Shown in pieces: positions 1 through 6,511 of a DNA stretch of 9,445 nucleotides. Origin of the DNA: Eggerthellaceae bacterium (GTDB lineage Bacteria > Actinomycetota > Coriobacteriia > Coriobacteriales > Eggerthellaceae). Each line of letters starts with the position of its first letter. The stretch's first letter is position 1. The position numbers and the translations under genes are program-made. Location: contig DMNP01000381.1 in NCBI GenBank assembly GCA_003452695.1, forward strand, positions 1 through 9,445, in the 5' to 3' direction. The notes under the pieces were generated by a model, which worked only from the letters and a program-made list of their open reading frames with translations, was not told the origin of the DNA and searched no databases.

Positions 1-56
1 TGGCCCTGACCCTGGCCCTGACCTTGATCTTGGCCTTGGCCTTGGCCCTGGCCCTG
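1..56 (-). repeat. Hexanucleotide repeat encoding the Gly-Gln tail of HtrA
   Basis: Nine imperfect copies of a 6-base unit (TGGCCC on the plus strand, with variants TGACCC, TGACCT, TGATCT and TGGCCT) fill positions 1-54 and continue off the window edge. On the coding strand they give alternating Gly-Gln with one Asp. The variation is almost all synonymous, which suggests the amino acid pattern is kept. Such short-period tracts can change in copy number in frame. Confidence 0.85.
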
Positions 57-1754
57 CGCGTCGGGCGTGGTCGTGTCGGTGTTATAGCTAAGCTCGTCGT
101 CGGAGCTCAGCTTCACGTCCAGCTCGAGGGTTTCGCCGTTGCGGTTCACCGTTACCTTCACCGTTTCGCCGACCGCATGCTCACGCACGTCCAAGGTGAC
201 GTCGGTCGTGGAAGCGATGGTCTTGTCGCCGATTGCGGTGATGATGTCGCCCACCTGTATGCCGGCCGCTTCCGCGCCGCTGCCGGCGACCACGTCGTTC
301 ACGTAGGCGCCCGTATCCACTGCCAGGTTGTAGCGGCGTGCAACCTGCGAGTTCACCTGGGAAATGGACACGCCGAGCACCGCATGCGAAGGCTCTTTGC
401 CGGCGATGATGTCTTCGGCCAGGCCGATGGCGTAGTTCACGGGGATGGCGAACCCGACGCCGGCGTAGTTGCCGGAGTACGACGAGATGATGGAGTTGAT
501 GCCGATGAGCTTGCCGTCGGCATCGACGAGCGCGCCGCCCGAGTTACCGGGGTTGATGACGGCGTCGGTCTGAATCATGTTGGGATAGTAGGTGTATTCG
601 GGCGTGCTGTTGGTGTAGTAGCCGAACATGTCGCCGGAGGAGCTGTCGTCCATGATGGTGGAGCGGTTCGTGGCGGAAATGACGCCGGTGGCAACCGACT
701 GTTCCAGGCCGAGCGGAGCGCCGATGGTCATGACCCATTCGCCGATGTGCAAGTCGTCCGAATCGCCGATGTCGGCCACCACCAGACCGGACGTGTCGTC
801 CACCTTGATAACGGCCACATCGGAGCTGCTGTCGCCGCCGACATAGGTGGCGTCGCGCTCCTTGCCATCGACGGTGACGGTTATCTTCGCGGCGTTTTCG
901 ACCACATGGTAGTTCGTGAGGATGTAGCCGTCCTGCGATATGACGACGCCCGACCCCATGCCGGCTTCCACCGGCTCGTCGGACGATTGGCTGTTCGCCC
1001 CGTATCCGAAGCCGAACATCTGCCCATAGCCCGAAGTGGACTGCTTCTGATAGTTGTACACGCCCACGACCGACGGCAGCGCCTTGGCGGCCACGGCCTC
1101 GGCCAGCGTCTGGCCTTCCTCGACCGCGTTGATGACCGTGGAATCGGTGGTGCCGAGCGCCACGTTGGTCGCGGCGTTCGAAGTGCCCGCCGGATGCGCG
1201 AAGGCGTTGTAGGCGATGAACCCGCCCAGGCCGATGGCGCAGGCAAGCAGCGCGCCAAGGAATCCGAAGAGGAAGGTTTTGCCTGCGCTCGGCGCCTTCT
1301 TCTGGGCCTGGGGCTGAGCCGCATGGCGCGACGGCTCGGCGCGATGGGAATCGACTCGCTGCGCAGTATCTTCTTGGGCCCGGTAGCCCGTGGAATACGG
1401 TGCATGCTGGGCTGCCTGGCCCTGCGCAGGCTGCTGCCAGCCCGTATCTTGCGCGTGCTGGCGGACCGCACCCTGCGCGGGCTCGTAGGCCTCACCCTGC
1501 GCGGGCTGGTAGGCGCGGGGCATGGTGTCGGTGTCGCCCGATCGCGCTTCGGCGAAGCTCTCGGTCCATTCGCCGTTGCGCGAAGGCGCGGGCGCAGGTT
1601 CCGCAGGCACGGGAACCTCGACCGTGGCATCGATGCCGCTAGTATCGGGCTGATAGGTGGAAGAAATACGCTGTTGCTCCGCCTCGTTGCGGTAAGGCGG
1701 CTCGGGTGGACGCGACGAGGGCGTCTGCTGGTTGCCGTAGTAGTTGTCGCTCAT
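1..1754 (-). CDS. htrA: Membrane-anchored HtrA/DegP-like serine protease with PDZ domain (3' end outside window)
   Basis: This is a trypsin-like serine protease of the HtrA family, expected to degrade or refold misfolded proteins on the outer face of the membrane. 584 codons are visible and no stop is reached. The N-terminus (residues 1-158) is hydrophilic, rich in Gln, Pro and Ala, and carries PAQG repeats. A single membrane segment follows (about 161-185, FLFGFLGALLACAIGLGGF). The protease domain shows a full triad: His283 in TNYHVVE, Asp312 in SSDVAVIKVD and Ser405 in NPGNSGGAL. One PDZ domain covers about 458-550, starting VLGVSI and containing AAGIQVGDII. The visible C-terminus is a Gly-Gln repeat (567-584) that runs out of the window. 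The ATG at 1752-1754 is preceded by AAGGAG with 6-base spacing, so the start is firm. The architecture matches membrane-anchored HtrA proteins of Gram-positive bacteria; the long N-terminal region and GQ tail are additions. Only the extent of the tail is unknown. Confidence 0.95.
   Translation of the reverse strand, partial: MSDNYYGNQQTPSSRPPEPPYRNEAEQQRISSTYQPDTSGIDATVEVPVPAEPAPAPSRNGEWTESFAEARSGDTDTMPRAYQPAQGEAYEPAQGAVRQHAQDTGWQQPAQGQAAQHAPYSTGYRAQEDTAQRVDSHRAEPSRHAAQPQAQKKAPSAGKTFLFGFLGALLACAIGLGGFIAYNAFAHPAGTSNAATNVALGTTDSTVINAVEEGQTLAEAVAAKALPSVVGVYNYQKQSTSGYGQMFGFGYGANSQSSDEPVEAGMGSGVVISQDGYILTNYHVVENAAKITVTVDGKERDATYVGGDSSSDVAVIKVDDTSGLVVADIGDSDDLHIGEWVMTIGAPLGLEQSVATGVISATNRSTIMDDSSSGDMFGYYTNSTPEYTYYPNMIQTDAVINPGNSGGALVDADGKLIGINSIISSYSGNYAGVGFAIPVNYAIGLAEDIIAGKEPSHAVLGVSISQVNSQVARRYNLAVDTGAYVNDVVAGSGAEAAGIQVGDIITAIGDKTIASTTDVTLDVREHAVGETVKVTVNRNGETLELDVKLSSDDELSYNTDTTTPDAQGQGQGQGQDQGQGQGQG
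1469..1514 (-). repeat. Short in-frame repeat in the cytoplasmic part of HtrA
   Basis: Two 22-base copies (1469-1490 and 1493-1514) differ at one base and have a 24-base period. Each encodes Tyr-x-Pro-Ala-Gln-Gly. A further PAQG occurs at about 1425-1436, so the N-terminal region looks built by small in-frame duplications. Confidence 0.7.
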
Positions 1755-1760
1755 ATGCTG

Positions 1761-1766
1761 CTCCTT
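1761..1766 (-). promoter_or_regulatory. Ribosome binding site of htrA
   Basis: AAGGAG on the minus strand, 6 bases before the ATG at 1752-1754. It fixes the start of the protease. Confidence 0.85.
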
Positions 1767-1907
1767 ACGTATGCTATCCGCGTTCGCTTTCCGCGTTTCG
1801 TTACACAAACCATACCACGCAGCTTCGCGCGGCTTGGAACCTCCCCTATTCTGTCACCTTCGCGTCATGAAACCGCGCATGTCGTTTCCAAGGCGTTACC
1901 GCAGGTG

Positions 1908-1952
1908 AATATATGAATCATGAAAACGGGGAAACCTGAAAGGAACCTGAAA
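1908..1952 (-). promoter_or_regulatory. Probable activator-dependent promoter of htrA: 11-base-period direct repeat plus -10 box
   Basis: On the plus strand, AACCTGAAA occurs at 1933-1941 and again at 1944-1952, an 11-base period, so both copies face the same side of the helix. On the minus strand a good -10 hexamer, TATATT, lies at 1908-1913. The slot 17 bases upstream of it (1931-1936, GGTTTC) is a poor -35 box and overlaps the proximal repeat. Direct repeats replacing a weak -35 are the known layout of promoters activated by OmpR/PhoB-type response regulators, and htrA is under such control in other Gram-positive bacteria (CiaR, CssR). The layout is seen; the regulator is inferred. The expected transcript would have a leader of roughly 145 bases. 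Confidence 0.45.
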
Positions 1953-2305
1953 TCATGACCATCCCATACGTCTATTGAATCGCCGGGGACGGGCGGTCGG
2001 AAGGCGGTTTCTGCAAGCCCGCGGCGCGTGTGCTGGAATTGCGGCCAGACGGACTTGAACGCAGTCTTACAGGCGGCGACAACTCGTGCCGCGCCATAAA
2101 AACCCGCAACGCCCTTCGAATGTGCATATCGGCTCTGGCGGAACTTTTGCTGCAGCAGCCCCGTTCCCAACGATTCAAGCGGTTCGGCGAGAAATGATGA
2201 ACGAACGCTTCGAACCCGGAAGCGCCGAGGCACGCCCCGGGACGCGAAGCCGAAGAAGGCGCAGTGGCCCGCATCAATGGGGCTGAACTTTCAAGGCCGC
2301 TGCTC

Positions 2306-2375
2306 GGCGTTTCTGAGCCGGCGTCATGCTTTGCCAGGCGTTTCAGAGCCGGCGGCATGCTTTGCCCGGCGTTTT

Positions 2376-2376
<1 letters not shown>
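2306..2376. repeat. 31-base tandem duplication after the ATPase gene
   Basis: Two adjacent 31-base copies (2306-2336 and 2337-2367) match at 28 of 31 positions. The first nine bases of a third copy (2368-2376) match nearly perfectly and run into the ATPase stop codon. Each unit contains GCCGGC. As RNA from the minus strand, each could fold a short hairpin, but no U-run follows, so a normal intrinsic terminator is not evident. Confidence 0.8.
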
Positions 2377-3146
<770 letters not shown>

Positions 3147-3162
3147 CTGCGCTCCTTGCCCG

Positions 3163-3888
3163 CTAGTCATGGTAGTAGTCCAGCCGCTTTTCGATGAAGC
3201 CGACGATAAGCTCGACCACCATGTTGAACACCCAGTAGAAGGCGGCTGCCAACACGAAGGGGAAGAATCCCTGTCCGCCGGCGACCAGGCCCTTCGATAC
3301 CGAGAACATTTCGGCCACCCCGATGGCGAACGCCAGCGAGGTGTCCTTCACGAGCGTGATAACCTCGTTGCCCATGGCGGGCATGATGCGCTTGATCACC
3401 TGCGGAAGCACGATCTTGAAGAAGGTCTGGGTACGCGAATAGCCCAGCACCTGGGCGGCTTCGTACTGGCCGCGCGGAATGGACTGGATGCCGGAGCGGT
3501 ATATCTCGGCGAAATAGGCCGCGTAGTTCAATATGAACGCGATGACCGTGGCGGTCCACTTGGATGTCGGCGTAAGGCTGATGCCGAACAGGTAGTACGG
3601 CGCGAAGTAGATGGCGAACATCTGGAGCATGAGCGGCGTTCCGCGCAGAAGCGATATGTAGAAGCGCGCGATAAGGCCGATAGGGTTGAACTTGCTGATG
3701 AAGTTGCAGGTGGCACGGCCTGCGCCCGAGCCCTTGCCTTCAAGGAACCGGAAGGGCCTGATGTTGCTCATGCGCATGAGCGCGACGATCACGCCGAGCG
3801 GCAACGACCCCAAAAGCGTGAGAAGAAACAGTTGCATGGTAAGGACGAAGCCATCGCCCATCATTCCGAGCATCACACCGAATTCCAC
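3163..3888 (-). CDS. Polar amino acid ABC transporter, permease
   Basis: Inner-membrane channel subunit of the HisM/GlnP type (241 residues), which would form a homodimer because no second permease gene is present. It shows several hydrophobic segments (about 14-38, 86-105, 112-127, 170-190, 208-232), the RGTP motif at 82-85 typical of amino acid permeases, and the EAA loop starting at Glu143 (EAAQVLGYS...LPQ) that docks on the ATPase. A Gly/Ser-rich hydrophilic stretch at about 50-60 separates the first membrane segment from the conserved core. The start is GTG (3886-3888) with AAGGGG about 10 bases upstream; nearby internal ATG codons have no better site. It lies 103 bases after the binding-protein gene, with a strong hairpin in the gap, and 16 bases before the ATPase gene. 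Confidence 0.95.
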   Translation of the reverse strand: MEFGVMLGMMGDGFVLTMQLFLLTLLGSLPLGVIVALMRMSNIRPFRFLEGKGSGAGRATCNFISKFNPIGLIARFYISLLRGTPLMLQMFAIYFAPYYLFGISLTPTSKWTATVIAFILNYAAYFAEIYRSGIQSIPRGQYEAAQVLGYSRTQTFFKIVLPQVIKRIMPAMGNEVITLVKDTSLAFAIGVAEMFSVSKGLVAGGQGFFPFVLAAAFYWVFNMVVELIVGFIEKRLDYYHD

Positions 3889-3922
3889 GTGCGCCTATCC
3901 CCTTCGCATCGTCCCATCAATC

Positions 3923-3954
3923 GAAGTCGCAGGCAGCGGGCCGCCTGCGACTTC
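3923..3954 (-). other. Strong intercistronic hairpin between binding protein and permease genes
   Basis: A perfect 12-bp inverted repeat (3923-3934 with 3943-3954) encloses an 8-base loop. On the transcript it is not followed by a U-run, so it is unlikely to be a full terminator. Such structures between a binding-protein gene and its permease gene often protect the upstream part of the message from 3' exonucleases or reduce read-through, giving an excess of binding protein over membrane subunits. The fold is seen; the role is inferred. Confidence 0.7.
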
Positions 3955-3991
3955 CGTATTGCATCTTGCAAAGCGCGTGTGCGCCGCTCGC

Positions 3992-4963
3992 CTACTTCAG
4001 CACCCAGTTGTCGAACGAGATGCCGTATTCGGCGTACTTCTGGCACAGGGCCTCGACGGTGCCGTCGGAAACCATTTCCTTCAGGGTGGCGGTTACCGTC
4101 TTGGCAAGGTCGGTGTCGGCGGTGCGGAACGCAACGGCGTAGTGCTCCTGCGACAGGTAGTCGTTCAACACGCGGTAGGTGTCGGGCTTGTCGGCCATGT
4201 AGAAGGCCGCGATGGACAGGTCGCATGCCAGGGCGTCGAAGGCGCCGGCCTCGAGCTCGGTCATGGCGATGGCATAGGTGTCGCGGGTCTCGAGGGCCTG
4301 GAAGGTGGCCGCGAGCTGCGCCTGGGCACCGCCCTGGGTCAGCACTTCCTCGGCCGCCGAGTCGGTCTGGGTGGCGACGACCTTGCCGGCAAGGTCGGAC
4401 AGCTGCTGGATGCCGCTGTCGTTCTTCACGAGCACGACCTGGCCGTTATCCATGTAGGGGTCCGAGAAGGCGTAATCGCCCTCGCGGCCTTCCATGGTGA
4501 AGCCGTTCCAGATGCAGTCGAAGGCGCCGGCGTTCAGCTCTTCGAGCTTGGTGTCCCAGTTAATGGGCTGGGCCACGTATTCCCAGCCGTTGCGCTTGCA
4601 GACTTCCTGGGCGAGTTCCAGGTCGAAGCCCGTGAACTGTCCGTCGCTGCCGACGAAGCCGTAGGGCGGGTATTCCTGGTCGAAGCCCACGACGAGCTTG
4701 CTGATGCTGCCGGACGACGCATCGCTTGCGGCAGCAGAAGCGGATGCCGCGGATGCGCTGGCCGATGCTGCAGATGCGGAAGCGCTGGCGGCGCTGGCGC
4801 TGGCGGCGGATGCGGAAGCGCTGGTGGCGCTGGCGCTGCTGGCGCTGGCGCTGGCGCTGCTGGCGGCGCTTGACGCGCTACCGCCCGACGAGCATCCGAC
4901 GAGCACGAAGGCGGCAAGCGCGAAGGCTGCCGCAACTGCTGCGACGATCTTTACATTCTTCAT
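3992..4963 (-). CDS. Polar amino acid ABC transporter, substrate-binding lipoprotein with Ser/Ala spacer
   Basis: Extracytoplasmic receptor that delivers an amino acid to the permease encoded downstream. 323 residues, longer than the usual 250-280. Residues 1-24 form a lipoprotein signal: Lys2/Lys5, a hydrophobic core and lipobox LVGC with Cys24 as the lipidated residue. Residues 29-80 are almost only Ser and Ala. From about 89 the family 3 solute-binding domain begins (FDQEYPPYGF at 94-103, then FTGFDLELAQEV), with NAGAFDCIWNGFTMEGRE and SDPYMDNGQVV further on, all usual landmarks. The ATG at 4961-4963 follows a GGAAGGAA site about 5 bases upstream. It is the first gene of the operon, downstream of a recognisable promoter. 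The ligand (acidic, basic or sulfur amino acid) cannot be fixed by reading. Confidence 0.95.
   Translation of the reverse strand: MKNVKIVAAVAAAFALAAFVLVGCSSGGSASSAASSASASASSASATSASASAASASAASASASAASASASAASASAAASDASSGSISKLVVGFDQEYPPYGFVGSDGQFTGFDLELAQEVCKRNGWEYVAQPINWDTKLEELNAGAFDCIWNGFTMEGREGDYAFSDPYMDNGQVVLVKNDSGIQQLSDLAGKVVATQTDSAAEEVLTQGGAQAQLAATFQALETRDTYAIAMTELEAGAFDALACDLSIAAFYMADKPDTYRVLNDYLSQEHYAVAFRTADTDLAKTVTATLKEMVSDGTVEALCQKYAEYGISFDNWVLK
4712..4879 (-). repeat. Low-complexity Ser/Ala-coding tract
   Basis: This stretch encodes residues 29-84 of the binding lipoprotein, nearly all Ser or Ala with one Thr near the middle and one Asp and one Gly near the end. The DNA is built of GCGCTGG- and GCGGATGC-like units on the plus strand, with periods of 6 to 9 bases. 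It links the lipid anchor to the folded domain and probably acts as a flexible tether across the thick Gram-positive wall. Repeat slippage would keep frame when whole codons change. Confidence 0.85.
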
Positions 4964-4986
4964 GGTATTCCTTCCCTCTTGTTGAA

Positions 4987-5024
4987 GCCGACAGCACCCG
5001 CCCCCTTAGCGGTTTTCGGTCGGC
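4987..5024 (-). promoter_or_regulatory. Possible structured leader of the ABC operon
   Basis: GCCGAC (4987-4992) can pair with GTCGGC (5019-5024), closing a 26-base interior that can form a smaller CCGC/GCGG stem. It lies in the leader between the promoter and the ribosome binding site of the binding-protein gene. I could not match it to any riboswitch consensus that I know, and it has no T-box element. Confidence 0.3.
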
Positions 5025-5033
5025 GCCCTACTG

Positions 5034-5057
5034 CTCCATCGCAATAAAGCGATGGAG
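5034..5057. promoter_or_regulatory. Perfect palindrome at the start site of the ABC operon (candidate operator)
   Basis: A 9-bp perfect inverted repeat (5034-5042 and 5049-5057, CTCCATCGC / GCGATGGAG, 6-base spacer) directly abuts the -10 box and should cover the transcription start. A repressor dimer bound here would block initiation. It could instead be a hairpin at the 5' end of the mRNA. The symmetry is seen; the role is inferred. Confidence 0.5.
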
Positions 5058-5085
5058 AGTATAGCATATTATCGGTTCCTGTTCA
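5058..5085 (-). promoter_or_regulatory. Promoter of the amino acid ABC operon
   Basis: On the minus strand, -10 TATACT at 5058-5063 is preceded after 16 bases by TGAACA at 5080-5085, which matches TTGACA at four of six positions. The surrounding sequence is unusually AT-rich for this window. It lies about 95 bases upstream of the binding-protein start. Confidence 0.55.
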
Positions 5086-5212
5086 CTGCGGATGGCAAGG
5101 GTGTGTGTCGAGGGAATAACTTTTCACGGCCGGGCCAGCGGCGGGCGGCCGCCTGAATAGGACTGCCAGGTCACATTATTCAAAGCCAGTCTTTTCCGAA
5201 TGTCGGAGCAGT

Positions 5213-5239
5213 GTGTCAAGGGAAACGCCCCCCTGACAC
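5213..5239 (-). terminator. Hairpin just after the Fe-S protein gene
   Basis: GTGTCAGGG and CCCTTGACAC on the minus strand form a 9-bp stem with one bulged base and an 8-base loop, starting 4 bases after the stop codon. No U-run follows, so this may be a weak terminator or an mRNA 3'-end stabiliser. A new promoter lies about 130 bases further on, which fits an operon boundary here. Confidence 0.35.
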
Positions 5240-5243
5240 GCTA

Positions 5244-6386
5244 TCAGCCGAATGCGCTCCTGCGCGGGGGCGGCGTGTTCATGGCGAAGGCCCGCGGTTC
5301 GAAATCGAACAGCTCGGCGGTCGGCACCGTGGCGGACAGGCTGACGGCGCCCTTCCAGCACACGTCCACGCACATGCCGCACTGCACGCAATCGGAAGCG
5401 GAGAATTCCAGGTAGCGCAGCGGTTCGGACATCTTTTCCACCGGATCGCGCGCCAGGGCGCCCGTCGGGCAGAACACGGCGCACATGCTGCAAGCGTTGC
5501 AGCGGTCCGTGTCGATGTCCACCGTACCGAACAGGCGGGTTTCGACGTTTTCCTCGCAGGGCAGGCCGATGTCGTCGAGCGCGTTTATGGTCACCTCGTG
5601 CCGCGGCATGTGCAAGCGCGGCATCTCGCCCGATGCGGACACGCGAAGGCGCTCGCCTATCTGAAGCTTCTCGGCTGAGTAGCCCAGCTCTTGCTCGATG
5701 GTCGTGCGCGCGGCGGCGACGGCTGTTTCCCTGGCAGCACCCGCCGCTTCGCTTAAGAAGCCGCGGCGCGTGGATCCGTACAGGTCCCCGGCATCTTCGA
5801 CGAGCACGGAGTCGGGAAAGGCGCTCGTCCGGACGGCGCGCACGCTGCTTCCGTGGACCGCGAGCAGCTCGTTGGCGTATGCGACCGTGGCCTCGATGCA
5901 GGGCTGCACGCTGCGGTACTTGCAGCTGGCGCAGTCGCCGTCGACGAGCAGCACCTGGTCGGCCCCATGGGCCACGAGGCCGACGATGATGCTCTCGTCG
6001 ATGCGCGCCAGGCACGGCACCTCGGCGAAGCGCGCAGGGTCCGCCTGGTGCTTCGCGGCCATGCGCGCACAGGAGAACACGGCCGCTCCCCCGTTGGCCA
6101 CGGCAGCTTGCGCGGCAGCGCGCGAAAGGTCCGCATCGAGCGGCGCCACCGACACGAGCGCTTCGGTGGGGCACACCGACGTGCAGGCGCCGCAGGCCAT
6201 GCAGGCGCTTGCATCCAGGGTTATCTCGTTGGCCGCGATGGCGATGGCCCCGACCTGGCACACGCCCATGCAGCGCCGGCAGCTGGCATTGCGGTTGCGC
6301 ACGCACAGGCAGCGGTCCTCCACGACGACCACGGGGCTTTTCTCCATGGCCTGCGCCATGGCAACGATGTCGTTCAAGCTGGGCAT
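5244..6386 (-). CDS. Multi-cluster 4Fe-4S ferredoxin-type protein of unknown role
   Basis: A soluble 380-residue protein with no signal peptide or membrane segment, probably an electron carrier or electron-transfer subunit. The N-terminal module has two cluster motifs: Cys26/28...Cys36-x2-Cys39-x3-Cys43 (irregular) and Cys62-x2-Cys65-x2-Cys68-x3-Cys72. The C-terminal module has two classical motifs, Cys296-x2-299-x2-302-x3-306 and Cys333-x2-336-x2-339-x3-343. The middle (about 100-290) has Cys106 in VFSC, Cys125 in PCLARIDE, Cys152-x2-Cys155 in DGDCASCKYR, then Cys163 and Cys277. Its pattern faintly recalls the MvhD/HdrA-associated hydrogenase delta-subunit fold; that likeness is tentative. 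The start is the ATG at 6384-6386 with AAGGAGG 5 bases upstream; an open frame extending to 6452 lacks this. It follows the dehydrogenase after 125 bases and ends 158 bases before the ABC promoter. Redox partner unknown. Confidence 0.9.
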   Translation of the reverse strand: MPSLNDIVAMAQAMEKSPVVVVEDRCLCVRNRNASCRRCMGVCQVGAIAIAANEITLDASACMACGACTSVCPTEALVSVAPLDADLSRAAAQAAVANGGAAVFSCARMAAKHQADPARFAEVPCLARIDESIIVGLVAHGADQVLLVDGDCASCKYRSVQPCIEATVAYANELLAVHGSSVRAVRTSAFPDSVLVEDAGDLYGSTRRGFLSEAAGAARETAVAAARTTIEQELGYSAEKLQIGERLRVSASGEMPRLHMPRHEVTINALDDIGLPCEENVETRLFGTVDIDTDRCNACSMCAVFCPTGALARDPVEKMSEPLRYLEFSASDCVQCGMCVDVCWKGAVSLSATVPTAELFDFEPRAFAMNTPPPRRSAFG

Positions 6387-6399
6387 CTGGTCCTCCTTA

Positions 6400-6458
6400 G
6401 GCGGGACGGCAAACCCGGCGGGACGGCAAACCAGGTGTCCCGTCCCAGGCATCCCGCC
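6400..6458 (-). promoter_or_regulatory. Structured leader with 17-base tandem repeat before the Fe-S gene
   Basis: Two adjacent 17-base copies (6400-6416, 6417-6433) match at 16 of 17 positions. GGGACGG in the second copy (6420-6426) can pair with CCGTCCC (6440-6446), and GGCGGGA of the first (6400-6406) with TCCCGCC (6452-6458), giving two nested 7-bp stems. Because the copies are alike, each can also pair with the other's partner. The structure ends 1 base from the ribosome binding site (6392-6398), so it could affect translation or separate expression from the upstream dehydrogenase gene. Confidence 0.5.
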
Positions 6459-6511
6459 CCATCAGGGCTCTGAGCGTTGACGCCCGCGAGCGGAGACGCG
6501 CGTCCGGTTCT

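Larger units (their letters stand above)
1755..2375. other. Intergenic region of about 620 bases with no supported gene
   Basis: Between the ATPase stop and the htrA start I find no ORF with convincing codon use, start signal or family resemblance. The best candidate, a 122-codon GTG-initiated minus-strand frame at 1865-2233, has no clear ribosome binding site and runs across the htrA promoter repeats. The region holds a 31-base tandem duplication at its right end and the promoter elements of htrA at its left. A second, weaker htrA promoter candidate with an extended -10 (TGGTATGGT on the minus strand, about 1807-1815) lacks a good -35. No clear intrinsic terminator is visible for the ABC operon. 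The middle (about 1960-2300) could be a decayed gene or long leader sequence; I see nothing decisive. Confidence 0.6.

Noticed and set aside
24..1916. 630-codon open frame on the plus strand
   Set aside because: It is the antisense shadow of htrA, whose triad, membrane segment and ribosome binding site are clear. Long antisense frames are common at this GC content.
2209..2216. GGTTCGAA on the minus strand, like a tRNA T-loop
   Set aside because: The flanking bases do not form a 5-bp T stem and no acceptor or anticodon arms are present.
1865..2233. 122-codon minus-strand frame in the intergenic region
   Set aside because: GTG start with no good ribosome binding site, mixed codon use, no recognisable family, and it runs across the htrA promoter repeats. 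It could be a decayed remnant, but this cannot be supported.
5140..5153. GC-rich GGCGG/CCGCC hairpin
   Set aside because: Only a 5-bp stem with no U-run on either strand; too weak to call a terminator.
5214..5219. Perfect TTGACA on the minus strand
   Set aside because: No -10 box lies 16-18 bases downstream (GAAAAG is found there), and it forms part of the hairpin after the Fe-S gene.
6387..6452. 22-codon N-terminal extension of the Fe-S protein
   Set aside because: The frame is open, but the strong AAGGAGG site lies just before the ATG at 6384-6386 and the extension overlaps the structured repeat leader.
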